The notes under the pieces were generated by a model. It saw only the letters and a list, made by a program, of their open reading frames with translations. It searched no databases and was not told where the DNA came from. Positions 31,000 through 40,120 of a DNA stretch of 64,000 nucleotides are shown here, piece by piece. The translations under genes were made by a program, and so were the position numbers. The DNA is from Microbacterium allomyrinae. Lineage in GTDB: Bacteria; Actinomycetota; Actinomycetes; Actinomycetales; Microbacteriaceae. The stretch is from contig NZ_JAGTTN010000005.1 in assembly GCF_020682705.1 (NCBI RefSeq), positions 1-64,000 on the forward strand. The letters run 5' to 3'. How positions within the stretch are numbered: the stretch's first letter is position 1; each line of letters begins with the position of its first letter.

Positions 31000-32886
31000 A
31001 TGGCACTTGCCGACATCTTCCCCCGCACCGAAGGCTCCGCCCCTGTCTCCGCGCCCGTGACCGTCACCCGCTCCTCCGGCGACCTGCCGGCTATCCAAGG
31101 CGAAGGGATGGCCGCGCTCGTCGCGTGGGTGGATGAGATTGCGGCGTTGACGACGCCGGAGCGGGTGTTCTGGGTGGATGGGTCTCGTGCGGAGAACGAG
31201 GCGTTGCTGCGTGAGCAGGTTGATGAGGGGAAGCTGATCAAGCTGAACCCGGAGTGGCGTCCGGGGTCGTACCTGGCCCGCTCGCATCCGAGTGATGTGG
31301 CGCGCACGGAGGGGCGCACGTTCATCGCGTCGGAGCGTGAAGAGGATGCCGGCCCGACGAACAATTGGGCGCAGCCGGCGGAGATCCGCGCGACGATCAC
31401 GCCGCTGTTCGAGGGGTCGATGAAGGGCCGCACGATGTATGTGGTGCCGTTCTCGATGGGCCCGGTCGGGGGTCCGTTGTCGCACATCGGAGTGCAGGTC
31501 ACCGACAGCGCCTACGCGGTGACGTCGATCGGCATCATGACGCGGGTGGGCACCGAGGTGTTGCGTGAGATCGCCGGCGGTGCGCCGTGGGTCAAGACGG
31601 TGCATTCGGTGGGGGCGCCGCTGCAGCCGGGCGAGATGGATGCGGCGTGGCCGTGCAACGACGAGAAGTACATCGTGCATTTTCCCGAGACGCTGGAGGT
31701 GTGGTCGTTCGGGTCGGGCTATGGCGGTAACGCGATCTTGGCGAAGAAGTGCTTCGCGCTGCGGATCGCGTCGGTGATCGGCCGTGACGAGGGCTGGCTG
31801 GCCGAGCACATGCTGCTGATCCGGGTCATCGACCCGGCCGGGCGTGCGTATCATGTGGCGGCGGCGTTCCCGTCGGCGTGTGGCAAGACCAACCTGGCGA
31901 TGCTGCGTCCCACCATCCCGGGGTGGCGGGTGGAGACCCTGGGTGATGACATCGCGTGGCTGCGTCCGGGTGAGGACGGCCGGTTGTGGGCGATCAATCC
32001 CGAGGCGGGGTTCTTCGGTGTCGCGCCGGGCACCGGGGAGTCGACGAACGTCACCGCGGTCGAGACGCTGTGGGGCAACACCATCTTCACCAATGTGGCG
32101 TTGCGTCCCGACGGGGACGTGTGGTGGGAGGGGCTGACCGATGAGGCGCCGGCCCAGTTGACCGATTGGGAGGGCAAGGCGTGGACGCCGGCATCGGGTC
32201 GTCCCGCCGCGCACCCGAACTCCCGGTTCACCGTCGCCGCGGCGCAGTGCCCGCAGATCGCGGCGGACTGGGATGCCCCCGAGGGGGTGCCGTTGGACGC
32301 GATCCTGTTCGGCGGGCGCCGGGCCACGAACGTGCCGCTCGTGGTCGAGGCGACCGACTGGACGCATGGCGTGTTCATGGGCTCCAACATCTCGTCCGAG
32401 CGCACCGCGGCCGCCGAGGGCACGGTGGGGGAGTTGCGGCGTGACCCGTTCGCGATGCTGCCGTTCTGCGGGTACAACATGGCCGACTACTTCGGGCACT
32501 GGTTGAAGATCGGGCAGCAGCTGCGGTTCGATCGTGCGCCGCGGGTGTTCCAGGTGAACTGGTTCCGCAAGAGCGCGGACGGCCGGTTCCTGTGGCCCGG
32601 GTTCGGAGACAACTCGCGGGTCATCGACTGGATCATCCGTCGTGTCGAGGGCGAGGTCCCCGCGATCGACAGCCCCATCGGGCGGCTGCCGCGTCCCGGC
32701 GATCTGGACCTGGACGGCATCGAGGTGCCGGCCGCGGACCTGGACGCGTTGTTCGCGATCGACAAGGACTCCTGGCTGCGCGAGGTCGAACTCACCGAAG
32801 AGTTCTACCGCACCTTCGACGGTCGTGTTCCGGCCCCGCTGTGGGCCGAGCTCGCCGCGCTGCGCTACCGCCTGCAGCGCGCCTGA
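31000..32886 (+). CDS. pckG: Phosphoenolpyruvate carboxykinase (GTP)
   Basis: GTP-type PEP carboxykinase, 628 residues. It converts oxaloacetate to PEP for gluconeogenesis. The P-loop PSACGKTN (291-298) includes the active-site Cys294, and LGDDIAWL and the [12 protein letters not shown] segment are characteristic of the GTP class. GAGGAG lies 8 nt before the ATG at 31000. From about 31,110 to 32,600 the codons favour TTG, GGG, CGT, GAT and GTT far more than neighbouring genes, which may reflect replacement by a related allele. Followed by a terminator at 32899-32936. Confidence 0.97.
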   Translation: MALADIFPRTEGSAPVSAPVTVTRSSGDLPAIQGEGMAALVAWVDEIAALTTPERVFWVDGSRAENEALLREQVDEGKLIKLNPEWRPGSYLARSHPSDVARTEGRTFIASEREEDAGPTNNWAQPAEIRATITPLFEGSMKGRTMYVVPFSMGPVGGPLSHIGVQVTDSAYAVTSIGIMTRVGTEVLREIAGGAPWVKTVHSVGAPLQPGEMDAAWPCNDEKYIVHFPETLEVWSFGSGYGGNAILAKKCFALRIASVIGRDEGWLAEHMLLIRVIDPAGRAYHVAAAFPSACGKTNLAMLRPTIPGWRVETLGDDIAWLRPGEDGRLWAINPEAGFFGVAPGTGESTNVTAVETLWGNTIFTNVALRPDGDVWWEGLTDEAPAQLTDWEGKAWTPASGRPAAHPNSRFTVAAAQCPQIAADWDAPEGVPLDAILFGGRRATNVPLVVEATDWTHGVFMGSNISSERTAAAEGTVGELRRDPFAMLPFCGYNMADYFGHWLKIGQQLRFDRAPRVFQVNWFRKSADGRFLWPGFGDNSRVIDWIIRRVEGEVPAIDSPIGRLPRPGDLDLDGIEVPAADLDALFAIDKDSWLREVELTEEFYRTFDGRVPAPLWAELAALRYRLQRA

Positions 32887-32898
32887 CGGTCCCAGACC

Positions 32899-32936
32899 GG
32901 CGCCCGGCCCTCTTCTTGGCAGAGGGGCCGGGCGCC
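32899..32936 (+). terminator. Terminator after pckG
   Basis: GGCGCCCGGCCC (32899-32910) pairs perfectly with GGGCCGGGCGCC (32925-32936). Extra TCT/AGA pairing shortens the loop, and T-rich TATTCCTTT follows. It lies 13 nt after the stop and 17 bp before the end of the leftward ABC gene. Confidence 0.8.
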
Positions 32937-32953
32937 TATTCCTTTGCTGCCGC

Positions 32954-34951
32954 TCACACCAGCAGCTGGTGCTTGGCCAGGTCCCGGTACAGCGGGGTCG
33001 ACGCGACGAGTTCGGAGTGCGTCCCCTGGCCGACCACGCGGCCGTGGTCCATCACGACGATGTGGTCGCTGTCGACCACGGTCGACAAGCGGTGGGCGAT
33101 CACGATGAGCGTGCGGCCCGCGGCGACGGCGTCGATCGCCTCTCGCATGCGCTGCTCGTTCAGCCCGTCGAGCGATGAGGTCGACTCGTCGAGAAGCAGG
33201 ATCGGGGGAGCTGCCAGCAGTGCCCGCGCGATCGCCAGACGCTGACGCTCGCCCCCTGACAGCATCACGCCGCTCTCGCCGACCGGCGCGTCGAGTCCGA
33301 GCGGATTGCGGTCGAGCACCTCGCCCAGGTTCACCGCGCGAAGCACCGCCTCGCACTCCGCATCGGATGCCGCGGGCGAGGCGAGTCGAAGATTGTCGCC
33401 GATCGTGCCGGCCAGGGTCGGTGCGTCCTGCTCGACGTAGCCGAGCTGGGCCCGCAGATCCGCGCGGTCGAGCGTGCGTACATCCCTGCCGCCCAGCAGG
33501 ATCGCACCACCGGTCGGGTCGTAGAACCGCTCGATGAGAGCGAGCGTCGTGCTCTTTCCGGCGCCCGAAGGGCCGACGAGCGCAACGCGCGCGCCGCGCG
33601 GCACGGCGAACGAGACGCCGTGGAGCACCCCGCCTTCGATCGCGGCGGTGGTGGCGGAATCCGCGCTGTTCGCGCTGGAGACGTCGCCGAGAGCGATGGC
33701 AGATGTCGCGACGTGTGCGTTCTCGAGCACGGCGATGGCCTCGGACTCCGCCTTGCGGCGAGCTTCGACGACGGCCTCGGGGTAGCGGAAGTGCACGCCT
33801 CGGAACTCGATCGCGGGTGCGGGTACGACGGGCTCGGCGGCATCCGCCTGCGCTCGAACCGAAGCCGCGATCGCCTCGTCGTCATGGTCTTCCGTAGGCA
33901 GGTCGAGCACCTCTTGGATTCGCCCGAGGGCACCCAGCGCCTGATTGACCGAGGTGATCGCGCCGAAGAACGATCCGAGCGGGGCGATCAGCATGAACAG
34001 GAACATGATGAACGTCACGAGGCTGGCGATCGACAGTGCCCCCGTGGCGACGCGGAAACCGCCGAGACCGATGACGACGAGGAGAGAGACCTGCAGCGCG
34101 ATGCCCGCGATGGGCACCACCAGCGCCGAGACCTTCGCGATGCGCACGCCGACGCGGTAGGCGTCGGTGGCCTGCTCGGTGACGCTGTCGACCTCGCGCT
34201 CGGTGGCGCCCGACGCGCGAACGGTGCGGATCGAGCCGACTGCCCGCTCGACGCCCGACGCGAGAGCGCCGACCTTCTCCTGCTGCTCGGTCGACGCGGT
34301 GCGGATGCGGCCGCTCAGCGCCGTCACGGCCACGACCGAGATGCCGATCACGACGACGATGATCGCCAGCAGCACCGGGTCGATGACCGCCATCGCGATG
34401 AGCGCGCCGACGAACAGCAGCGCGTTGCCGATCGAGTCGGCCAGACCCTGCGTCAGAGCGGAGTAGAGCAGCGTCGTGTCGCTGCCGACTCGCGAGACGA
34501 GGTCGCCGGTGCGACGCGCGTCGAACTCGCTCACGGGCAGGTGCAGGATCCGCGAGATGAGCCGGCGCCGGCTCGAGTAGACGACGGCGGTGCCGGTGCG
34601 CTGCAGCAGATAGTGCTGCCAGCCGGAGATGAGCGAGGCGATGACGACGAATCCGACGAGGGCCCACAGCAGGAGTCCGAGGTCGAGGTTCGCCTGCACG
34701 CGCGTGATCACCTGGCCGACCAGGAGAGGCTGCACGAGCGACGCGGCCGCGCCGAGGATGCTGAGCACGACGACGATGACGAGCGTGCCCTTGTGCTCGA
34801 AGATGTACGGCAGCAACTGCGAGAACGAAGCCCGAGGGCCTTCGTCGGCCTTGCCGCGGCGGGTGCGTGCGCTTCGCCCACGCGCCTTCGGGGCGTCCGG
34901 TGCGGATGCCGCGTCGAGGGCGGGGGCTTCGTCGATTTCGGCGGAGGGCAT
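32954..34951 (-). CDS. ABC half-exporter (fused membrane and ATPase domains)
   Basis: This 665-residue ABC transporter has six predicted membrane helices (about 50-330) and a C-terminal ATPase with Walker A GPSGAGKST (460-468), signature LSGGERQRLA and Walker B ILLLDES with the catalytic Glu. It resembles multidrug or lipid exporters that work as dimers. Unusually, about 48 Ala/Ser-rich residues (392-441) separate the A-loop Tyr390 from the next strand; this insertion is absent from typical members. AGG precedes the ATG at 34951. It is 26 nt downstream of the small HTH gene and probably cotranscribed with it. Confidence 0.88.
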   Translation of the reverse strand: MPSAEIDEAPALDAASAPDAPKARGRSARTRRGKADEGPRASFSQLLPYIFEHKGTLVIVVVLSILGAAASLVQPLLVGQVITRVQANLDLGLLLWALVGFVVIASLISGWQHYLLQRTGTAVVYSSRRRLISRILHLPVSEFDARRTGDLVSRVGSDTTLLYSALTQGLADSIGNALLFVGALIAMAVIDPVLLAIIVVVIGISVVAVTALSGRIRTASTEQQEKVGALASGVERAVGSIRTVRASGATEREVDSVTEQATDAYRVGVRIAKVSALVVPIAGIALQVSLLVVIGLGGFRVATGALSIASLVTFIMFLFMLIAPLGSFFGAITSVNQALGALGRIQEVLDLPTEDHDDEAIAASVRAQADAAEPVVPAPAIEFRGVHFRYPEAVVEARRKAESEAIAVLENAHVATSAIALGDVSSANSADSATTAAIEGGVLHGVSFAVPRGARVALVGPSGAGKSTTLALIERFYDPTGGAILLGGRDVRTLDRADLRAQLGYVEQDAPTLAGTIGDNLRLASPAASDAECEAVLRAVNLGEVLDRNPLGLDAPVGESGVMLSGGERQRLAIARALLAAPPILLLDESTSSLDGLNEQRMREAIDAVAAGRTLIVIAHRLSTVVDSDHIVVMDHGRVVGQGTHSELVASTPLYRDLAKHQLLV

Positions 34952-34977
34952 GGGTGTACCTCGTTCGTGCAGTGGGC

Positions 34978-35193
34978 TTACCTTCGACCGTACTTCTTGT
35001 GGACGGCCTGTCGGGACACTCCGAGCGCGCTCGCGATCGCCTGCCACGAGAATCCGAGGTTGCGGGCTCTGCGCACCTGCGCCTCCTCGGCGCGGGCGAG
35101 CTCGCGGCGCACCTCGGCGAGACGGTGCAGTTCGGCGATCGGCTCGCGCTCCGGCGCGGCGCCGATAAGAGTGCGGATGTCGTCGCCGCTCAT
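34978..35193 (-). CDS. 71-residue HTH protein, probable exporter-locus repressor
   Basis: This very small protein has an amphipathic helix (about 15-45, rich in Glu, Arg and Ala) followed by a C-terminal helix-turn-helix, [22 protein letters not shown]. It has no effector domain. A GGGGG site lies upstream of the ATG at 35193. Its promoter (TTGACA, 17-bp spacer, TACGGT, at 35250 down to 35227) is overlapped by two GTCAAC-N4-GTTGAC palindromes, so autoregulation and control of both flanking exporters are likely. How a ligand would be sensed is not evident. Confidence 0.8.
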   Translation of the reverse strand: MSGDDIRTLIGAAPEREPIAELHRLAEVRRELARAEEAQVRRARNLGFSWQAIASALGVSRQAVHKKYGRR

Positions 35194-35222
35194 CGCGTCC
35201 CCCTCTCGTCGCCTCGTCGAGT

Positions 35223-35238
35223 GTCAACCGTAGTTGAC
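35223..35238. promoter_or_regulatory. Operator 1 at the exporter locus, over the -10 box
   Basis: GTCAAC-CGTA-GTTGAC is a perfect 6-4-6 dyad. On the minus strand it contains the -10 hexamer TACGGT (35227-35232) of the HTH-ABC operon. Same arms as operator 2, with centres 28 bp apart. Confidence 0.8.
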
Positions 35239-35250
35239 GCCCTGTCTCCT

Positions 35251-35266
35251 GTCAACACTAGTTGAC
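35251..35266. promoter_or_regulatory. Operator 2 at the exporter locus, over the -35 box
   Basis: GTCAAC-ACTA-GTTGAC has the same arms as operator 1. On the minus strand the -35 hexamer TTGACA (35250-35255) lies in it, 17 bp from the -10. On the plus strand a weaker -35 ATGACG (35269-35274) and -10 TAATGT (35292-35297), also 17 bp apart, begin just after it and serve the rightward exporter genes. Confidence 0.8.
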
Positions 35267-35303
35267 GGATGACGGTGTCGAGGGCCGGCGCTAATGTGGT
35301 CCG

Positions 35304-36245
35304 GTGTCGGCCCCCGTGATCACCGCAGCGAATCTCGTCAAGACCTACAAGGTCAAAGGCAGACCCGACTTCGTCGCGGTGGACGGACTCTCGTTCGAGG
35401 TTGCCCCGGGGGAGTCGTTCGGGCTTCTCGGACCGAACGGCGCCGGCAAGTCGACGACCATGAAGATGATCGGCGCAGTCTCGACCCGCACCGGCGGCGA
35501 TCTGTCGATCCTCGGACTCGATCCCGACCGCTACGGACCCGAGATCCGCTCGCGCCTGGGGGTCGTGCCGCAGCAGGACAACCTCGACGGCGAGCTCAAC
35601 GCGCGCGAGAACCTCTACATCTACGGCCGCTACTTCGGGCTGTCCGCCAAGGTGTGCCATCAGAAGGCCGACGAGCTGCTGGCGTTCGCCGCGCTCGAAG
35701 ACAAGGCCAAGAGCAAGGTCGATGCCCTGTCGGGCGGCATGAAGCGGCGCCTCACCATCGCGCGAGGACTCATCAACGATCCGCGCATCCTGCTGCTCGA
35801 CGAACCCACGACGGGCCTCGATCCGCAGGCGCGCCACGTGCTGTGGGACCGCCTGTTCCGCCTCAAGGAGCGCGGCACGACCCTCGTGCTGACCACGCAC
35901 TACATGGACGAGGCCGAGCAGTTGTGCGACCGCCTCGTGGTGGTCGACAAGGGCCGGATCATGGCCGAGGGCACGCCCGCGTCGTTGATCCGCGAGCACT
36001 CGAGCCGCGAAGTGCTCGAGGTGCGCTTCGGATCCGATCGCAACGAGCAGGTCGCGCCGCAGCTGCAGGGCATCGGCGATCGTGTCGAGGTGCTGCCCGA
36101 TCGCGTGCTGGTCTATGCGAACGACGGCGAGGCCGCGCTCGAAGCCGCGATCCAGCGCGGGCTCCACCCGATCACGTCGCTCGTGCGGCGATCGAGTCTG
36201 GAAGACGTCTTCCTGCGCCTCACCGGAAGGTCGCTGATCGAATGA
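35304..36245 (+). CDS. DrrA-type ABC exporter ATPase
   Basis: This 313-residue ATP-binding protein has Walker A GPNGAGKST (about 43-51), signature LSGGMKRRLTIARG, Walker B ILLLDEPTTGLDP and a C-terminal extension typical of drug/antibiotic exporter ATPases (DrrA/NodI group). The GTG at 35304 has TAATGT ending exactly 6 nt upstream and no ribosome site, indicating a leaderless start. It is the first gene of a three-gene unit; its stop overlaps the next start (ATGA). The substrate is unknown. Confidence 0.9.
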   Translation: MSAPVITAANLVKTYKVKGRPDFVAVDGLSFEVAPGESFGLLGPNGAGKSTTMKMIGAVSTRTGGDLSILGLDPDRYGPEIRSRLGVVPQQDNLDGELNARENLYIYGRYFGLSAKVCHQKADELLAFAALEDKAKSKVDALSGGMKRRLTIARGLINDPRILLLDEPTTGLDPQARHVLWDRLFRLKERGTTLVLTTHYMDEAEQLCDRLVVVDKGRIMAEGTPASLIREHSSREVLEVRFGSDRNEQVAPQLQGIGDRVEVLPDRVLVYANDGEAALEAAIQRGLHPITSLVRRSSLEDVFLRLTGRSLIE

Positions 36246-37168
36246 CCTCCCTTCCCGAGGACGCTCACCCGGCGAGGGAGCCCGACGACCGGCGGATGCC
36301 GCGCGGCGCGGCATCCGCTGCCACCTCCGCGCCGCCGTCACTCGACGAGCTGCGCGCCGAGGCGATGGAGTGGGGGCGAAAGCCCCGCGCCCTGGGCACG
36401 TGGTACGTCACCGAGCACATGGTGCGCGCGATGCGCGCGTACGGCTGGACGATCATCGTCGGCGCGCTGGGGCAGCCGATCCTCTATCTTCTGGGACTTG
36501 CCGTGGGTCTGGCCGCGCTCATCGACGCACCTGTCGACGACAACGGGGTCGAGGTGACCTATCTCGTCTTCGTCGCCCCGGCCCTGCTGATGACCGCGGC
36601 GATCTCGGTGGCGTCCGAAGAGTTCTCGTTCCCCGTAGTAGCGGGATTCAAGTGGCGCCGCTACTTCTTCGGATTCAGCGCGTCGGCGCTCTCGCCCGGC
36701 CAGATCGCCGGCGGTGTGGTCGCGGGCGCCACCGCGCGCATCGTGTTCGTCGTGGTGGCGTACTACCTCTTCCTCTGGATCTTCGGAGCCGTTCCCGACC
36801 CCGCGACGGGCTGGCTGACCATCCCGGTCGGCGTGCTCGCGGGGCTGGCCTTCGGCATCCCCTACATGGCGTACGCCGCGTCGATCAGGGAAGACAAGGG
36901 GCAGTTCGCGCTGGTGCAGCGCTTCGTCTTCATGCCGATGTTCCTGTTCTCGGGCACGTTCTACCCGCTCGCGACGCTGCCGCTGTGGCTGCAGTGGATC
37001 GGGTGGGTCTCGCCGCTCTGGCACGCGACAGAACTCGGCCGCATGGCGACCTACGATCGACCATCCGCGCCGATCGCGGTCGCCGTGCACGTCGGGTATC
37101 TGCTCGTGCTGTCGATCGGCGCGTATCTGCTCGCGCGACGGATCTTCCAGAGGAGGCTCGGCGAATGA
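36242..37168 (+). CDS. ABC-2 type exporter permease 1
   Basis: This 308-residue ABC-2 permease has six predicted helices from about residue 70 onward and the motif QFALVQRFVFMPMFLFSGTFYPL near the fifth helix. Residues 1-45 are a soluble Pro/Ala/Arg-rich tail; its DNA contains a 12-bp inverted repeat with GGATGCC arms (36292-36318). ATGA overlaps couple it to the ATPase gene and to the second permease. The two permeases probably form a heterodimer with the ATPase. Confidence 0.87.
   Translation: MTSLPEDAHPAREPDDRRMPRGAASAATSAPPSLDELRAEAMEWGRKPRALGTWYVTEHMVRAMRAYGWTIIVGALGQPILYLLGLAVGLAALIDAPVDDNGVEVTYLVFVAPALLMTAAISVASEEFSFPVVAGFKWRRYFFGFSASALSPGQIAGGVVAGATARIVFVVVAYYLFLWIFGAVPDPATGWLTIPVGVLAGLAFGIPYMAYAASIREDKGQFALVQRFVFMPMFLFSGTFYPLATLPLWLQWIGWVSPLWHATELGRMATYDRPSAPIAVAVHVGYLLVLSIGAYLLARRIFQRRLGE
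36292..36318. repeat. Inverted repeat of GGATGCC arms inside a coding region
   Basis: GCGGATGCCGCG and CGCGGCATCCGC form a 12-bp stem with a 3-nt loop, inside the codons for the low-complexity N-terminal tail of the permease. It is the same arm sequence as hairpins at 23271-23295 and 38017-38050. Confidence 0.75.
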
Positions 37169-37989
37169 CGGCGGCGACGGCGACGGACGCCGTAGCGCGT
37201 GCAGGCGGGGTGCGGGCCCTGTGGGCGGGCAACCCGCAGTCGGTGGTGCAGCGCGGGCTCATCGCGGCGCGCTCGTCGAGCTGGGCGGTCGTGCTCTCCG
37301 GCTTCTTCGAGCCGGTGTTCTATCTCGCCTCGATGGGCATCGGGCTGGGGCCTCTCATCGGCGACGTGCAGACGAGCGGCGGGATCGAGGTGTCGTACGC
37401 CGCCTTCATCGCTCCCGCGCTGCTCGCGGTCTCGGCGATGAACGGCGCGATCTACGACTCGACGTGGAACGTCTTCTTCAAGCTCAACTACGGCAAGCTC
37501 TACGAGGGCATGCTCGCGACCTCGCTCGGTCCGCTCGACGTTGCCCTCGGCGAGATCCTGTACGCGCTGCTGCGCGGTCTGCTGTACGCGACCGGGTTCA
37601 TGATCGTCATGCAGATCCTGGGGCTCAATCTCGCGCCCACCGCGATCCTGGCGATTCCGGCCGTGCTGCTGATCGCCTTCGGGTTCGCGAGCGTCGGCAT
37701 GGCGGTCACGAGCTACATGAAGACGTTCCAGCAGATGGACTGGATCAACTTCGTGCTGCTGCCGATGTTCCTCTTCTCGGCGACGCTGTACCCGATCACG
37801 ATCTACCCGGAGTGGATCCAGCACATCATCATGGCGTTCCCGCTGTGGCACGGCGTCGAGCTGATCCGCGGCCTGACCACGGGTGTCATGAGCCCCGACA
37901 TGTGGTGGCACATTCTGTACTACGTCGTCATGGTCGCGGTCGGGCTGGTCTTCACGACCAAGCGCCTGCGCGCCCTCTTTCTCGACTGA
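37165..37989 (+). CDS. ABC-2 type exporter permease 2
   Basis: This 274-residue ABC-2 permease is homologous in layout to the preceding gene product, with six predicted helices and the matching segment MDWINFVLLPMFLFSATLYPI. It has a shorter N-terminal tail (about 25 residues). The ATG at 37165 overlaps the previous stop. It ends 27 bp before a 15-bp terminator hairpin shared with the convergent transporter gene. Confidence 0.87.
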   Translation: MTAATATDAVARAGGVRALWAGNPQSVVQRGLIAARSSSWAVVLSGFFEPVFYLASMGIGLGPLIGDVQTSGGIEVSYAAFIAPALLAVSAMNGAIYDSTWNVFFKLNYGKLYEGMLATSLGPLDVALGEILYALLRGLLYATGFMIVMQILGLNLAPTAILAIPAVLLIAFGFASVGMAVTSYMKTFQQMDWINFVLLPMFLFSATLYPITIYPEWIQHIIMAFPLWHGVELIRGLTTGVMSPDMWWHILYYVVMVAVGLVFTTKRLRALFLD

Positions 37990-38016
37990 CGCCGAGCGTC
38001 GCGACCCTCGAAACGA

Positions 38017-38050
38017 CGGATGCCGCAGCCCGCGTGGGCTGCGGCATCCG
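38017..38050. terminator. 15-bp perfect hairpin between convergent genes
   Basis: CGGATGCCGCAGCCC (38017-38031) pairs with GGGCTGCGGCATCCG (38036-38050) around a GCGT loop. It lies between the exporter operon end (37989) and the MHS transporter end (38070) and can act on both strands. Its arms include the GGATGCC/GGCATCC word. Confidence 0.8.
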
Positions 38051-38069
38051 CGAGTCGGCTGAACCCGCG

Positions 38070-39545
38070 TCAGAGCGAGGCGGTCTCTCCGACGCCCAGA
38101 TCGGCGTCGTAGTCGATGTCCTTCGTCTCGGGTGCCAGAAGCACGGCGATGAAGGTCAGCACGCCCATCACCGACAGGTAGATCCCGACGAGCCAGGGGC
38201 TTCCGCCCGAGGCCGCCCAGAGCGCCACCGCGACGATGGGCGCGAGCGCCGCGCCCAGGATCGACGACAGGTTGTACGAGATCGCCGAGCCGGTGTAGCG
38301 GACGTTGGTCGGGAACAGCTCGGGCAGCACAGCGCCCATCGGCCCGAACGTCGCGCCCATGAGCATGAACCCGAAGATCAGGAACGCCTGCGCGAGGGCG
38401 CCGGTGAACTTGGGGTCGGCCTGCGGCATCAGGAACAGGTTGAAGGTGAGGCCGAACACGATGATGAGGCCGGTCACCCACAGCAGGAGCTTGCGCCGGC
38501 CGATGGCGTCGGCGATGGGACCCGACAGCAGCGTGAAGATGCCGAAGAACACCACGCCGATGATCTGCATGATCACGAAGTCCGTGTAGCCGAAGCCGAG
38601 CCCGGGGTAGAACTGGGCCGCGAACGCGGTGGCGTCGAAGGGTTTGCCCGCCGCCTCCGCCGCGGCCTGCGCGGCAGCCGAAGCGGTTTCGAGACTGGCC
38701 GCCTTCGTGCCGTACGACAGCGTGAAGTTGGTCATCAGGTAGAACAGCACGTAGGTCGCGAGCATGATGAACGTGCCCAGGATCAGGTGCCACCAGTGGC
38801 GGCGCACGACCGTGGCGAGCGGGAACTTGCGGATCGCGCCCTTCTCCTCGGCCTTGACGAATGTCTCGGACTCGACCAGGCGCAGGCGCACCCACAGGCC
38901 GATGATCACCATGACCGCCGAGAAGAGGAACGGCACGCGCCAGCCCCACGCGAGGAAGTCGGCCGAACGCTGGCCCGCGCCCTCGGGATGGGGAAGCAGG
39001 AAGTTGATCGCGAGGAAGACCGAGTTCGCGATGATGAACCCGAGCGGTGCGCCCAGCTGCGGGAACGTGCCGTACCAGGCGCGCTTGCCCGCCGGGGCGT
39101 TCTCGGTCGCGACCAGCGCTGCGCCCGACCACTCGCCGCCGAGGGCGAAGCCCTGCGCGAGACGGAGGATCAGCAGCAGGAACGCGGCCCACCAGCCGAT
39201 GTCGTCGTAGGTGGGAAGGCATCCGATGAGGAAGGTCGCGATGCCCATCGTGAGCAGCGACGCGACGAGGGTGGCCTTGCGACCGAACCGGTCGCCGAAG
39301 TGACCGAAGATGACCGCGCCGAGGGGGCGGGCGATCATCGCTGCGCCGAAGACGCCGAACGACGCGAGGAGGGCCGTGGTGTCGTTGCCGGTCGGGAAGA
39401 AGAGGATCGGGAAGACCAGCACCGCGGCCGTCGCGTAGACGTAGAAGTCGTAGAACTCGATCGTGGTGCCGACGAGGCTCGCGGTGATGACACGCGAGCG
39501 GGGATTGAGGGGGACCGCGGTTGCCGCGGTGGTGGGGGAAGCCAT
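38070..39545 (-). CDS. MHS-family MFS transporter
   Basis: This 491-residue symporter of the ProP/shikimate (MHS) group has the first helix TTIEFYDFYVYATAA, the loop GHFGDRFGRK and about 12 helices. It carries an Ala/Glu-rich external loop near residues 300-330 (SLETASAAAQAAAEAAGK) that is longer than usual. AGG lies upstream of the ATG at 39545. It is only moderately similar to the transporter at 7978-9372. Its genes on either side do not hint at the substrate. Confidence 0.85.
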   Translation of the reverse strand: MASPTTAATAVPLNPRSRVITASLVGTTIEFYDFYVYATAAVLVFPILFFPTGNDTTALLASFGVFGAAMIARPLGAVIFGHFGDRFGRKATLVASLLTMGIATFLIGCLPTYDDIGWWAAFLLLILRLAQGFALGGEWSGAALVATENAPAGKRAWYGTFPQLGAPLGFIIANSVFLAINFLLPHPEGAGQRSADFLAWGWRVPFLFSAVMVIIGLWVRLRLVESETFVKAEEKGAIRKFPLATVVRRHWWHLILGTFIMLATYVLFYLMTNFTLSYGTKAASLETASAAAQAAAEAAGKPFDATAFAAQFYPGLGFGYTDFVIMQIIGVVFFGIFTLLSGPIADAIGRRKLLLWVTGLIIVFGLTFNLFLMPQADPKFTGALAQAFLIFGFMLMGATFGPMGAVLPELFPTNVRYTGSAISYNLSSILGAALAPIVAVALWAASGGSPWLVGIYLSVMGVLTFIAVLLAPETKDIDYDADLGVGETASL

Positions 39546-39692
39546 TGAGAACCTGTGAAACGCGAAGCGAGACATCCTCGTGGGATGGGCGGTGGGCAGC
39601 CGCTCGGCGCGGGGTGACGCGTCAGGCGGCACTGCACTGGGTCACCGTGCGTGCGGGCCTGGTCGCCCGCGCACGAGAATCCATCCTACGCG

Positions 39693-40046
39693 TCAGCGCC
39701 AGATGACAGCGATCGCGGCGTTCGTCAGCGTGAGCACGCCGATGGCCCAGAACATCGCCGGGGGCAGCGAGCCGGTCTTGCGCTGTCGCCCCGCGCCGAT
39801 GCCGAGGAGCGCGCCGATCGCGAGCAGGATCACGAGCTTCACGCCCAGCTTCACGTAGTTGAGGTCGTACTCGATGCCCCACGGCGCTGCGAGGACGAGA
39901 CCCGCGACGGCCGCGATCGCGAGACCCCAGTCCATCAGGCGGGTCACGCGCCGACGTCCGTTCACCGCCTCGACCACCCAGGCGCCGAAGAGCACGGCGA
40001 ACCCGACCAGGTGAATGAGCACGACGATGTGGCGGAGGATTTCCAT
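39693..40046 (-). CDS. Small four-helix membrane protein
   Basis: This 117-residue protein was not assigned to a characterised family. Four hydrophobic helices are visible (about 5-25, 42-58, 67-85, 97-115) with a basic loop after the first and the third. A TAGCGT hexamer (complement of 40054-40059) ends 7 nt before the ATG at 40046, which suggests a leaderless start; an in-frame GTG three codons earlier is the alternative. Between ribH and the MHS transporter gene, with no functional link seen. The 147-bp gap to the transporter holds nothing else obvious. Confidence 0.65.
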   Translation of the reverse strand: MEILRHIVVLIHLVGFAVLFGAWVVEAVNGRRRVTRLMDWGLAIAAVAGLVLAAPWGIEYDLNYVKLGVKLVILLAIGALLGIGAGRQRKTGSLPPAMFWAIGVLTLTNAAIAVIWR

Positions 40047-40074
40047 GCTCGTCACGCTAGGCCGATCGCTCTGC

Positions 40075-40093
40075 GCGCGCCAGGTAGGCGCGC
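40075..40093 (-). terminator. Hairpin after the riboflavin operon
   Basis: GCGCGCC-AGGTA-GGCGCGC is a 7-bp GC stem with a 5-nt loop, 28 bp past the ribH stop on the minus strand. It is a likely end of the rib transcript, without a T-run. Confidence 0.5.
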
Positions 40094-40120
40094 CTCACTC
40101 GCGGCCGCGGAGTCCGGTTG

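Noticed and set aside
36242..37989. The two ABC-2 permeases as a recent tandem duplication
   Set aside because: They share layout but little sequence identity by eye, as expected for an old heterodimeric pair.
37051..39222. A 723-codon leftward open frame covering the second MHS transporter region
   Set aside because: It is a frame shadow of the exporter and transporter genes, Arg-rich and featureless, and crosses the 38017-38050 hairpin.
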